Below, piece by piece: positions 7,918 to 16,808 of a DNA stretch of 64,000 nucleotides. Source of the stretch: Dehalobacter sp. (lineage in GTDB: Bacteria > Bacillota > Desulfitobacteriia > Desulfitobacteriales > Syntrophobotulaceae). The stretch spans positions 62,001 to 126,000 of the forward strand of contig JAMPIU010000125.1 in the NCBI GenBank assembly GCA_023667845.1, given 5' to 3'. How positions within the stretch are numbered: position 1 is the first letter of the stretch; every line of letters starts with the position of its first letter. Below the pieces are notes generated by a model that ran no database searches, was not told the origin of the DNA, and worked only from the letters and a program-made list of their open reading frames with translations. Made by a program: the position numbers and the translations under genes.

Positions 7918-8889
7918 TTATACTAACTCGCCATACATGGGCGGTACTTTTATCCAGCCTTTCGCTTTCCCGTATTTTAGGAATCGATCATACGAGCTCA
8001 TTTCGGCCTTAAAAAAATCGATATATATCTCGCGCAGACTGTCATTTCTTACCATCTCCAGTACCGCCCGCATGTGCATGTCCACAGAATTCTGAATTCC
8101 CAAGAGAAGAATCCGATACATAAATTGGTCGTCCATGACTTCCGGATCTATGGGCTGTACCATTTCAGCGGGTGGCCTTTCAGGCACATGGACACTATAT
8201 TTTAGACACAGTTCCTCAATTGTTCCGATCTGCTTTTTGAGAATTACCAAGCCCATATCCAAGACAGCGATAAAGCTGGTGTCATGGGTAGAACGAATGA
8301 AGTAATTGACTAATTCCAACCGGTCATATCTAAAATTAAGATGATCCCAAAGATGGAAAGCTTCACTGATGGATAAATCCTCATTTTTCATTGGTTTAGA
8401 GGTCTTATAAGCCGGAGGATTATCCTCCCAGCTCTTTAATTTGCCAAATTTAAATAATGTTTGAAATTGATAAGCGTGACCTAACAGAGCATTCTTAAAA
8501 AGTTCTCTGAGCCGGTCATGATTTGTCGTGGTCCGATAAGCCCGGCCAAGAACCATCATTTGCGTAATCAGGTCTTCAAATATTCTCCTGTAAATATATC
8601 TGTCTGTAAGCTCATCCAGCTTTTTATCGATCCGAATATCCACTGCCGGTCTCTTCGGTAAGGTTACCGCATGGCGGGCTGCTTCATCTTCCAATACCGT
8701 AGATTCCTTTATAAAAGTATCTAAGAAATGACTAAGCAGAAGATCAAAATCGCGGTCGTGGATAAAGTTTCGATACAGCTGAAGGGTTTCAATACTTCCA
8801 TAACGCGCTCTTAAGGAATTCCATAAATTGAAGGCTGCAAAGATATCAATAACTTCTTCACCGGATATTTTTTTTAACAGAGAACCCAC
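7918..8889 (-). CDS. DUF3231-like two-repeat ferritin-like protein (copy 1)
   Basis: About 323 residues, closely similar along its whole length to the following gene (for example both contain RARYGSIET, FIHDRDFDLLL, LPKRPA and KVPPMYGELV). It has the same internal two-repeat structure, so the locus shows a duplication within each gene and then a duplication of the gene. The GTG at 8889 is the preferred start: a GAGGTG site lies six bases upstream, whereas the GTG at 8898 is part of that site. Around 80 bases separate the two copies. The function is unknown; DUF3231 proteins are found in spore formers, so a spore link is possible but not shown. Confidence 0.7.
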   Translation of the reverse strand: MGSLLKKISGEEVIDIFAAFNLWNSLRARYGSIETLQLYRNFIHDRDFDLLLSHFLDTFIKESTVLEDEAARHAVTLPKRPAVDIRIDKKLDELTDRYIYRRIFEDLITQMMVLGRAYRTTTNHDRLRELFKNALLGHAYQFQTLFKFGKLKSWEDNPPAYKTSKPMKNEDLSISEAFHLWDHLNFRYDRLELVNYFIRSTHDTSFIAVLDMGLVILKKQIGTIEELCLKYSVHVPERPPAEMVQPIDPEVMDDQFMYRILLLGIQNSVDMHMRAVLEMVRNDSLREIYIDFFKAEMSSYDRFLKYGKAKGWIKVPPMYGELV

Positions 8890-9115
8890 AACAATCACCT
8901 CATTAAAATTTTGTTTTAGTATCCGTTTGGCAAGTTTATTTTATGAATATACGGTATAAAGAATATCCTCATTACATACTCGGGTTCGACAAGTTATTCG
9001 CCCACTGAGATGTATAATATAAATTAAAGAAAAATAGAGGTAATACTCTAATCATGTCCAATATTAACAGATAAACATTTGATAGATAAAAATCGGAATG
9101 AACAGAGGTTATTTT

Positions 9116-12010
9116 ATGCCAAACGACTTGAACACAACCGAGAGTCTTCCAATTGTGGGAATCGGAACCTCGGCTGTTGGCGAGAAGGCCTTTAAGGCTT
9201 TTTTTGAAAATATACCGGGCGACTGTGGGATGGCCTTTGTTATTGTCGGCTGTCACGAAATGAAGGTTCAGGTCCTGCAGGAATACACCGCGATGCCTGT
9301 TTTAGCGGTTAAAGACGAAATGAAGCTGATACCCAATCATGTGTTCCTCTGCCCGGAAGATAAAGATACCGGAGTTGTACGGGGTGATTTTTATTTAAGG
9401 GAACCTCTTCCTAATCCGCGCAAACCATTGGACTATTTTTTTAGCGCTCTAGCCTATGACCAGGGTGAAAATGCAATCTGTATCCTACTTTCCGGCACAG
9501 GTAATGATGGCGCACTGGGCTTAAAAGAAATCAAAGCGCAGTTTGGTCTGGCAATGATTGAAGACGCGGGCTTAGCTGGCTGTGCTGATTCCACCGGCAG
9601 TACCCCGGGTTGGGGATCTGCAGATTATGTATTACCGATTGAGAAGATGGGCGGCCAGCTCCTTGTCCATAGTAAGTGGCTGCAAAGCAGAGCTTCGCAG
9701 AGTATGAGTGAAAATTTGGGTAAGAACGCTGAAATAATAAAAAGAGTGCTTTTTATTATCCAAATGCATAACGGACACGATTTCTCTCTTTACAAAAAAG
9801 GCACGATTTACCGGCGGATAGAAAGCAGAATGCGCTTTTGCCATATTCAAGATCTGGATGAGTATGTTCACTATTTGCAGAAAAACGCGGTAGAAGTGGA
9901 AACCCTTTTCAAAGCGATATTGATTAATGTAACCCGTTTTTTCCGTGACCCTGAAGCATTCCAGGTTTTGGAGAATCAAGTGATTCCAGGTTTACTGGCG
10001 GACAAGCCGGAAGGATATAACCTGCGAATATGGATTCCCGGATGTTCCAGCGGAGAAGAAGTCTACTCCCTGGCAATCCTCATCCAGGAATACATGAATA
10101 GATCGCGGAAGAATATGACCCTGCAGATCTTCGCTACAGATATTGACGAAGAGGCAGTACTAACGGCCAGGACCGGCTTATATCCCTTAAGCATCGCGGA
10201 CGATATCCGCCCTGAGCGTTTAAAACGCTTTTTTAAGCTGGAAGAAAATCAATATCGGATTTCAAAGGAGATCCGGGGAACCATCATTTTTGCTTCGCAT
10301 AATCTTATTAAAGACCCGCCTTTCATAAAGGTGGATATGATCTGTTGCCGGAACCTTTTAATTTACTTTGAAAATTCCTTGCAAAAAAAGATTGCCAACC
10401 TTTTTCACTTCAGCCTTCTGCCCGATGGCATCCTCTTTTTAGGCCCCTCCGAATCTTTTGGAAACAATACAAACCTTTTTACAGTGGTCAACAGTAAATG
10501 GAAATTATATAAGCGTCTGGATGTCATGTCCAGGCCCTGGACAACTTTACTTCCCGGTTCGTCTTTAGTCACGGCTGCGAGGGCTACTGCGGGTTTAACA
10601 AGCGTTGCAGGATTGGAAAAATCAGGTATGATCAATTCGATCGAAAAAATGTTGTTAGAAAGCTATACCCCGGCCTGTTTTATTGTTAATGAAAGGGGAG
10701 ATATCATCTATATCAATGGCCGCAGCGGAAAATATTTTGAATTGGCGGCAGGAGAAGCCAGCCTGAACATCGCGACCATGGTCAAGGAGGAAATGCGCTA
10801 TAGCATAAGGGCGGCACTTCGTCAGGCTGCTAAAAATAAAGAAGATCTTACGATTGAAGGCGTGAAGGTTATCATTAATGACGAACAAGTCACGCTTAAT
10901 TTTAGTGTTAAGCCGATAGCGGAACCTGAGACATTAATGGGTTTGATCCTGGTTATTTTTGAGGAAGTATCTGCCTTACCGATAGATATACCGCTAAATA
11001 ATAACCATGACAGCGCACCAGCCACGGTAACGCGGATCGGCGAATTGGAGAATGAACTGCAGAATACAAAGGTTCAGCTATTTAAAACGATCGAAGAGAT
11101 CGAATTATCCTACATGGAGACAACGGCTGCCAACGAAGAACTGCACTCCGCGAATGAGGAATTACAAAGTTCCAATGAAGAGATGGAGACTTCTAGGGAA
11201 GAAATGCAGTCCCTCTATGAGGAAGTCGTAACGGTTAACAACGAACTGCAAAATAAGCTGAACGAACTGTCCCAATCTAATGACGATATGGCGAATCTTT
11301 TCAACAGCGCTGAAATTGCCTTTATATTCCTGGATCGTAATTTGAACATTATGCGTTATACGCCATTAGCCCCCAAGATGGTCCACATCATTCCTTCCGA
11401 TGTTGGCCGGCCCTTAGCCCATCTGGTATCAAGGCTCCGCAATGAAGATATTGTCAGCGAAGCGGAAAAAGTTTTGGCAACCAATGTAAAAACAGAGAAA
11501 GAAGTTGTGACCTTGGATGGCGTATGGCATCTGATGCGGATGACACCCTACCGGACTTCTGAAAACCTGGTGGCCGGGGTTGTGGTTTCTTTTGTTGATA
11601 TCAGCAAGCTGAAGTCACTGGATTTACTGAACCTTGAGTTGAGAAAGGGACGTGATTATGCCAATAATATCATTGAGGCTCTCAACGACCCCCTCCTTGT
11701 GCTGAACGATGACTTCAAAGTTCTGTCGGCGAACATGGCTTTTTATCACTTTTTCCAAGTGAAGCCGTTCGAAACTGAAGGATGCTTCCTTCCTCAACTT
11801 GGCAGCGGACAATGGAACATTCCCGATTTTATAGAAAAACTGTCTTCCATTATCACGGAAGGCACCTCCTACCGAAATTTTCGGGTGGAGTATGGATTTC
11901 CGGATATTGGCCACAAAATCATTTCCATTGATGCCCACCGAATTAACAGCAAAAAGCCGGCTGCAGATTTAATCCTCTTGGTCTTCAGGGACATAACCGG
12001 GGATAAATAA
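9116..12010 (+). CDS. CheB-CheR fusion protein with PAS domains
   Basis: About 964 residues. The N-terminal methylesterase domain (about 10-185) retains the CheB serine (IGTSAVG), histidine (VGCHEM) and aspartate (LSGTGNDGALG), though GG after the serine has become VG. The CheR methyltransferase domain (about 205-470) shows TRFFRDPEAF, the SAM site IPGCSSGEE and MICCRNLLIYF. Next come a PAS-like region, a long coiled coil rich in EELQSSNEE repeats, and two more PAS domains. Such fusions act in non-chemotactic signalling. The ATG at 9116 has an AGAGG site seven bases upstream; the ATG at 9098 has none. The adjacent hybrid kinase is the likely partner. Confidence 0.9.
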   Translation: MPNDLNTTESLPIVGIGTSAVGEKAFKAFFENIPGDCGMAFVIVGCHEMKVQVLQEYTAMPVLAVKDEMKLIPNHVFLCPEDKDTGVVRGDFYLREPLPNPRKPLDYFFSALAYDQGENAICILLSGTGNDGALGLKEIKAQFGLAMIEDAGLAGCADSTGSTPGWGSADYVLPIEKMGGQLLVHSKWLQSRASQSMSENLGKNAEIIKRVLFIIQMHNGHDFSLYKKGTIYRRIESRMRFCHIQDLDEYVHYLQKNAVEVETLFKAILINVTRFFRDPEAFQVLENQVIPGLLADKPEGYNLRIWIPGCSSGEEVYSLAILIQEYMNRSRKNMTLQIFATDIDEEAVLTARTGLYPLSIADDIRPERLKRFFKLEENQYRISKEIRGTIIFASHNLIKDPPFIKVDMICCRNLLIYFENSLQKKIANLFHFSLLPDGILFLGPSESFGNNTNLFTVVNSKWKLYKRLDVMSRPWTTLLPGSSLVTAARATAGLTSVAGLEKSGMINSIEKMLLESYTPACFIVNERGDIIYINGRSGKYFELAAGEASLNIATMVKEEMRYSIRAALRQAAKNKEDLTIEGVKVIINDEQVTLNFSVKPIAEPETLMGLILVIFEEVSALPIDIPLNNNHDSAPATVTRIGELENELQNTKVQLFKTIEEIELSYMETTAANEELHSANEELQSSNEEMETSREEMQSLYEEVVTVNNELQNKLNELSQSNDDMANLFNSAEIAFIFLDRNLNIMRYTPLAPKMVHIIPSDVGRPLAHLVSRLRNEDIVSEAEKVLATNVKTEKEVVTLDGVWHLMRMTPYRTSENLVAGVVVSFVDISKLKSLDLLNLELRKGRDYANNIIEALNDPLLVLNDDFKVLSANMAFYHFFQVKPFETEGCFLPQLGSGQWNIPDFIEKLSSIITEGTSYRNFRVEYGFPDIGHKIISIDAHRINSKKPAADLILLVFRDITGDK

Positions 12011-12056
12011 GTTTATAGCTATTTCTTAACCTTGAGAGGTGAAAGTTGGTGGTTGG

Positions 12057-13727
12057 ATGGATTCTCTAGCTTTACGCCAGAACGCGGAAAGGCTGATGGA
12101 CCAAAGGCACAAAGGCTTGGAAGCAAACGCGGCTGACTGCTCATTTGTGGATGAGGAACTTGAGGTTTATCATATCGAATTATCCATACAAAATGAAGAA
12201 TTGCAGCGGATTGGTCTGGAGAACGAATTGTCCCGGGACAAATATATGCGATTATATGATTTTGCCCCGGTAGGATTTTTCACCTTGGAGACCAATGGTC
12301 GGATCCTAGAAATAAACCGGAGCGGGGCCGCTCTCTTCGGAGCTGAGAAGAGCAATTTATTGGGTAAGGTCTTTACCAGCTATGTGACAGAGGAATACCA
12401 AGACACTTTTTCTGCGTATTGTCAGAAACTTAAGTGGACAAAAATAAAGCTGGACTGCGAGCTGAAACTCCGGAAAAATGGCGGGACTGTTTTTTATGCT
12501 TTGATGGAAGGGATAATCGCCAACGAAAAAGATGAAAATAACACCCTTTGTTTTGTTGCAATCATGGACATTACCGAACGAAAAAAGAATGAGGATGAGC
12601 GTCTAAAGTATGACCGACTGGATGCTTTAGGACTTCTGGCCGGGGGCATCGCCCACGACCTTAACAATCTGCTTACTGTCATCTGGGGTAATATCTCCTT
12701 GATCAATATGAACTCGTATTCAGCGGAAAAAAGCCATGTGCTCCTGTCTGAGGCAGAAAAAGCCTGCAGGCAGCTTGAGGATTTAAACAGACAGCTGCTG
12801 ACTTTTGCCAAGGGTGCAACACCCCTTAAAGCGCAAATATCCATCGCTGAATTACTTCATGATTCCGCGATCTTTGCGATGCGGGGTTCCAATGTGCGCT
12901 ATGAACTTGATCTACCCGATGATTTATGGCTCGCCAAAGTAGATAGCAGCCAAATCAGCCAGGTGGTCAATAATCTGATTATCAATGCCAAGCAAGCCAT
13001 GCCCGATGGCGGAACGTTATCTTTAAGCTGTGAGAACACCTATGTGACACCGGAAGAGGGACTGCCGTTAAACCCAGGTCCCTATCTTAAGATAACCGTG
13101 AAGGATCACGGTGTGGGCATTCCCAAAGACCAGCTCAACAGGATTTTTGATCCTTACTTTACGACGAAGGCCCAAGGGAACGGGTTGGGATTAGCTACTT
13201 CGTATTCCGTGGTCAAGAAACACGAAGGTCACATCTATGTTGAGTCCGAACTTGGTCTGGGAACAGCTGTGTATGTTTATCTTCCCGCCTTGCCGGGAAC
13301 AGCTACGTCTGAGAAAAAAAACAGCGACTCGCCTCTCCTGGGACGGGGTAAAATTTTGGTTATGGATGATCAGATTACCGTAAGAACCGTTATCGGAGAT
13401 ATGATTGCCCAGTTGGGGTATACGACTTCCTTTGCCGCAAATGGAGAGGAAGCGATCCGTTTTTACATAGATGCCAAGGAAAAAGGCGTGCCTTATGATG
13501 CGCTCATCCTAGATCTCACTGTCCCCGGCGGCCGTGGAGGCAAGCAGACCATCACAGAGCTGATTAGGATAGACCCCGATGTCAAGGCCATTGTTTCGAG
13601 CGGCTACGGTAATGACGCTATTATGACCGATTTTAAAAGTTATGGCTTCAAGGGGGTTATATCTAAACCTTTTTGTCTGGATAAAATCAGCAAAACCCTT
13701 TGGGATATTATTTCGGTCTCCGCGTGA
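12057..13727 (+). CDS. PAS hybrid histidine kinase with C-terminal receiver
   Basis: About 556 residues without membrane segments. A PAS domain (about 65-185; FAPVGFFTLETNGRI) precedes the dimerisation H-box GGIAHDLNNLLTVIWGN, whose His is the phosphorylation site. The ATPase domain shows the N box NNLIINAKQAM, the G1 box DHGVGIP, the F box FDPYFTTK and the G2 box GNGLGLATS. The receiver domain shows the MDDQ acidic pocket, the phospho-acceptor LILDLTVPG and the SKPF lysine. The ATG at 12057 is chosen; a GTG at 12039 overlaps the likely ribosome site. It lies 46 bases after the CheB-CheR gene and probably forms an operon with it. Confidence 0.9.
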   Translation: MDSLALRQNAERLMDQRHKGLEANAADCSFVDEELEVYHIELSIQNEELQRIGLENELSRDKYMRLYDFAPVGFFTLETNGRILEINRSGAALFGAEKSNLLGKVFTSYVTEEYQDTFSAYCQKLKWTKIKLDCELKLRKNGGTVFYALMEGIIANEKDENNTLCFVAIMDITERKKNEDERLKYDRLDALGLLAGGIAHDLNNLLTVIWGNISLINMNSYSAEKSHVLLSEAEKACRQLEDLNRQLLTFAKGATPLKAQISIAELLHDSAIFAMRGSNVRYELDLPDDLWLAKVDSSQISQVVNNLIINAKQAMPDGGTLSLSCENTYVTPEEGLPLNPGPYLKITVKDHGVGIPKDQLNRIFDPYFTTKAQGNGLGLATSYSVVKKHEGHIYVESELGLGTAVYVYLPALPGTATSEKKNSDSPLLGRGKILVMDDQITVRTVIGDMIAQLGYTTSFAANGEEAIRFYIDAKEKGVPYDALILDLTVPGGRGGKQTITELIRIDPDVKAIVSSGYGNDAIMTDFKSYGFKGVISKPFCLDKISKTLWDIISVSA

Positions 13728-13789
13728 TCTTTACTTTTTTCTTTCAAAGTATTCTTAATCTATCGATAAACCTAAGAATAACAAGTTAT

Positions 13790-13833
13790 AAACCCAACAG
13801 CTGCCTAAGTGACTGCTGGGTTTATTTGTTTTT
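13790..13833 (+). terminator. Rho-independent terminator of the signalling operon
   Basis: An AAACCCA...TGGGTTT stem, extended inward by a CAG/CTG pairing after one mismatch, is followed by a T-rich run. It lies about 60 bases after the hybrid kinase stop. Confidence 0.75.
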
Positions 13834-14143
13834 CAATTTGTTGTTGGTATTAATCTACAATGAGTAATTTATTTTCCATGAGTAATTTGTCTTGTTTAAT
13901 CAGAAAACGATAAGGTATCATTAAATTTGTAATGTAATGAAGAACTCGTTGCGTAAAACCTCTCCGCTTGGACTATCTACGTTATCCCCTGCGACAATTT
14001 TTTCACCTATAAGAAAATTTCGGAGTGTCAAGCAACCCCTTGTATCACAAGGCGGCTCTGAGATGCACATCAGCTTGATGACTTTTTACGTCGCGTTTCA
14101 ATCAGTACTAAAGCCACCAACAAAAGTAGTATTCAATTAGAGA

Positions 14144-14178
14144 AGAATCCCGCTGTTTGGTCGTGACAACGGGATTCT
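14144..14178 (-). terminator. Hairpin terminator of the DUF3102 gene
   Basis: A perfect nine-base stem AGAATCCCG/CGGGATTCT with a 17-base loop lies just past the DUF3102 stop codon. The pyrimidine tail is short in the minus direction, so efficiency is uncertain. Confidence 0.55.
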
Positions 14179-14196
14179 TTACAATAGGATTTTTGT

Positions 14197-15075
14197 TTAC
14201 AGTTCCGGAATATCCTTTGCCCACATCTCATCCCGCGCCCGCTGAATCAGAAACTCATAGACTTTATCCTTATAGGCAACGAAGGTGTCCGGGTCGCTTT
14301 GTTTGATCTTATCGAGCTGGAACCACAGTTCTTTGACCACCCGGTCCAGTTCCCCGTAGAGAAAGGCGATATTGTTGGCGCGTACCTTGGTCGACGCACT
14401 GCTTAAGTTCTTGCGCAGGGAGTTCAGGGATTTATAAGCGGTTGTTTTTTTGATGGAGGTTACCTCGTTCTGCAGGTTTTCGGCTTTTCGCTCTAGCCGG
14501 CTCTTGGCCGTAAACAATTCCTGGGCGTTTTTATCTAGTGCGGCGTTCGCTTGGGCCAGCCGGGCGGACTTTTCCTTTTCCTCCTCCAGGGCTTGCTGCA
14601 GGACCGCTTTTTTCTGTTCGGCCTGTTCCTTTTCCCGCCGGGCCTGATTCCAGTCGTCAATCGCCTTTTGCAGCTCGCGGGTAGACGTTCTCGCGACATC
14701 CGTGTCCGTGATGAAAGCGGCTCTTTCCTCTTCCGGTACGCCTAAGAGGATGTAGGCCTGTGAAAAGCTCAGTTCGGGTATTTCCTGGTCCGGTTCGCCG
14801 TCGGTGAAGATAGAAAGCTGTTTGACGCCGTACTCCTGGTAGAGGCGCATCATTTTTTCGGCCGTATCCTGGGAGTAGCTGACCTCCTCTTTCAACCAAC
14901 GGCCCCATTCCCCATACTTGACCTGCTCCTTGATCTCCGTCAGTCGCCGCCCGATCTCGATGGCGCTGCTGAGCACGATCCGATGGGTCTGTCTTTTGAT
15001 CAGGTTAATTTCCGACGCGATTAACTGCGGCGTCCGTACGGTCATTGTCTCGTTCATGTCAATCACTTCGTTCAT
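14197..15075 (-). CDS. DUF3102 domain-containing protein
   Basis: About 292 residues. The N-terminal part matches DUF3102: conserved SAIEIGRRLTEIKEQVKYGEWGRWL and a helix-turn-helix-like SYSQDTAEKMMRLYQEYG. A long charged coiled coil (about residues 145-230) and a helical C-terminus follow. DUF3102 proteins are common on plasmids, phages and integrated elements and are thought to bind DNA; the exact role is unknown. The ATG at 15075 is preferred; a longer frame to 15270 adds 65 residues of unlikely composition. It opens the accessory part of the window. Confidence 0.75.
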   Translation of the reverse strand: MNEVIDMNETMTVRTPQLIASEINLIKRQTHRIVLSSAIEIGRRLTEIKEQVKYGEWGRWLKEEVSYSQDTAEKMMRLYQEYGVKQLSIFTDGEPDQEIPELSFSQAYILLGVPEEERAAFITDTDVARTSTRELQKAIDDWNQARREKEQAEQKKAVLQQALEEEKEKSARLAQANAALDKNAQELFTAKSRLERKAENLQNEVTSIKKTTAYKSLNSLRKNLSSASTKVRANNIAFLYGELDRVVKELWFQLDKIKQSDPDTFVAYKDKVYEFLIQRARDEMWAKDIPEL

Positions 15076-15472
15076 AAGCTCTTCCCGTTCCTCGCTTCCC
15101 TGTGTGTTTTTTGGCCCAATAGGATGTCCCAGTTTCCGATACTGTCGCGGAATCTGGAACAAGCACCGGTCTAAATCATTGGGTATTATTACAATATATG
15201 CCGGAAGGGCAGGGCCTGCACATCGGATTGCAAAAGGACAGGATTGTAACAATTTATTCAGACAAGGCATAAGCTATTATTGCGGAGGATCGTAAAGATA
15301 AGCAGAAACCCGGCCGGTTCAGGATTGAATCGTGTGCTGGGCTTCTGCTTTTTTTGGACTCCGGATATTTTTAGGGACAACCTGTAACACCCGGGACAAA
15401 ATATTCATAAAGTAGTTAATGAGGACAGGCAAGACAAGTCCGGCCTGTCAAAGAGAAAGGAGGTGCACAGCC
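15076..15472. other. Intergenic stretch upstream of divergent DUF3102 and DUF1659 genes
   Basis: About 400 bases without a recognisable gene. The only clear structure is a strong hairpin with T-tract at 15301-15355. Its position upstream of the plus-strand DUF1659 gene suggests either an attenuator or the terminator of a vanished plus-strand gene. Confidence 0.4.
15301..15355 (+). terminator. Rho-independent terminator or attenuator
   Basis: AGCAGAAACCC pairs with GGGCTTCTGCT (one mismatch) and is followed directly by seven T residues. No intact plus-strand gene precedes it, so it may end a small transcript or attenuate the DUF1659/DUF2922 operon. Confidence 0.65.
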
Positions 15473-15703
15473 ATGCCTGTCACCATGATCCCGTTAAGTT
15501 CGGTTCTAGCCGGACGCTATCAGATCGGTACGACGCCGGCCGGCGGTCCGATCCTCAGGAAAAAAGGACTGAATTATGTTAAGCCTGACGCCACGGAGCA
15601 AGCCCTTTATGATGTCATTTCAGCCTTATACAGTTTGAGCCAACATGAACTGCAGGATATCCTGTTGCAGAAGAATTACCGGCTTGAGTTCGAAGAGGGA
15701 TAA
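15473..15703 (+). CDS. DUF1659 domain-containing small protein
   Basis: 76 residues starting at the ATG at 15473, which has a strong AAAGGAGG site; a longer frame upstream is not needed. The central segment (PAGGPILRKKGLNYVKPDATEQALYDVISAL) and the end (LQDILLQKNYRLEFEE) fit the DUF1659 family of small Firmicute proteins. It is followed 37 bases later by a DUF2922 gene; this pairing is common in spore-forming Firmicutes. The function is unknown. Confidence 0.8.
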   Translation: MPVTMIPLSSVLAGRYQIGTTPAGGPILRKKGLNYVKPDATEQALYDVISALYSLSQHELQDILLQKNYRLEFEEG

Positions 15704-15740
15704 GGTTTCTGCCGGTTTGGGCGGGAAAGGAGGTGATCAT

Positions 15741-15974
15741 ATGGCAAATACCAGATATGTTCGCCTGACGTTTGCCACCACAGGTGGCAAAACTTTCGGC
15801 ATTAACGTGCCGGATCCGATCGAAGGCCTGACGAAGGCTCAGTGCGAAGCCGTCATGGATACGGTTATCGAGCGGAATATTTTCCTCACTTCCAGTGGGG
15901 AGTTACAATTAATGCGGGACGTTAAGGTCTACGACAACAACGTGGAGGATCTCTATGATCCTCCCGAAGGATAA
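15741..15974 (+). CDS. DUF2922 domain-containing small protein
   Basis: 77 residues from the ATG at 15741 with a perfect AAAGGAGGTGAT site. The sequence (RYVRLTFATTGGKTFGINVP, then a segment ending MDTVIERNIF) fits DUF2922. It forms a two-gene operon with the DUF1659 gene. The function is unknown. Confidence 0.8.
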   Translation: MANTRYVRLTFATTGGKTFGINVPDPIEGLTKAQCEAVMDTVIERNIFLTSSGELQLMRDVKVYDNNVEDLYDPPEG

Positions 15975-15992
15975 GCGCGCCTAGCGCTCTGG

Positions 15993-16016
15993 AGCTGTTG
16001 TTTTGGCAACAGCTTC
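15993..16016 (+). terminator. Probable terminator of the DUF1659/DUF2922 operon
   Basis: A perfect eight-base stem AGCTGTTG/CAACAGCT with a six-base loop lies 18 bases past the DUF2922 stop. The following tract (TCAGCCCTTTTCC) is only moderately T-rich. Confidence 0.6.
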
Positions 16017-16106
16017 AGCCCTTTTCCCTCCAGTACATTACTTCCCGCAATCGAAGCAATAAGCTCTATAACAATAGGAACAGCCCAAAACATATATGCA
16101 AGTTCT

Positions 16107-16741
16107 CTATTCGAAAAATTGTCTTGTACTCTGATATTTCAACAGTACATTTGAAGCTGCCAAAAATTCCTGTCTTAATTGATTGATCGTAATTTTACGA
16201 TGTTCGCTGTCAAGGTTGAATAAGATATCTGTTAAGTTGTCCCGAAATTTTTCTTCAAAATCCCTCGCTCCATTAAAAAAACAGGCTAGAGCTTGATACT
16301 CGCCAAATATTTTATCGCGAAAACGTTGCAAAGCTTCAATCTGATAGCTGTCTTGTTCATAAGATATGGCACTCTTCTTATTAAAAAAGATACTAGCCCT
16401 GGGATGGCCTCCGCCCCTTTCGTTCAGTTGCCGCGCCAAGTTCCATTCTTCCTCTGAACCGGTCATACCCAGGCCAGCGTCGCTGCCAAAACGATGCCAG
16501 AAAATAAAGACAAACCAGTCCGGATTAAATTCTTCTACGGCTGCGTTAATGATGGATTGGGGACGTCCAACATTAGAACATATCTCCTCCCAGCCGAATA
16601 CGTCCAAAGAAATCCGGTTTGCTCTGCAAATGGTTAATATCGTTTGATCTCTTTACAAATGCGTCGAACTGTTTCTCTTTCTAATACACAATCGCCTGGT
16701 GACGCTATGAAAATCCGTAATTGTTTAACTGCATTAACCAT
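16107..16741 (-). pseudogene. DUF4062 domain protein, frameshifted
   Basis: Two minus-strand frames together make one DUF4062 protein. The first, from an ATG at 16741, reads VKQLRIFIASPGDCVLERET, the hallmark N-terminal strand. It stops at once after KEIKRY. The second frame continues with RISLDVFGWEEICSNVGRPQ, the next DUF4062 block, and runs to 16107. A missing base near 16641-16645 explains the break. DUF4062 is a TIR/SEFIR-like nucleotide-fold domain of effector and NLR-type proteins. The gene lies downstream of rhuM. A sequencing error would restore it to an intact gene of about 210 residues. Confidence 0.75.
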
Positions 16742-16808
16742 ATAATAAGTCCCCCAAATATTTTGATGAGAAATATAAGCCATTAGCACGCAGAATTGGG
16801 ACCTTCCT

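Larger units (their letters stand above)
13728..14196. other. Intergenic stretch between convergent genes
   Basis: About 470 bases. It contains the terminator of the kinase operon (13790-13833) and a hairpin ending the DUF3102 gene (14144-14178). Between them, 13937-14140 has an open plus frame and a partly protein-like minus frame (LTLRNFLIGEKIVAGDNVDS), but neither has a ribosome site or recognised family. A decayed gene is possible. Confidence 0.4.

Noticed and set aside
13937-14140. A 67-codon plus frame
   Set aside because: No ribosome binding site, no recognisable family and low-complexity composition; possibly decayed sequence but not a gene.
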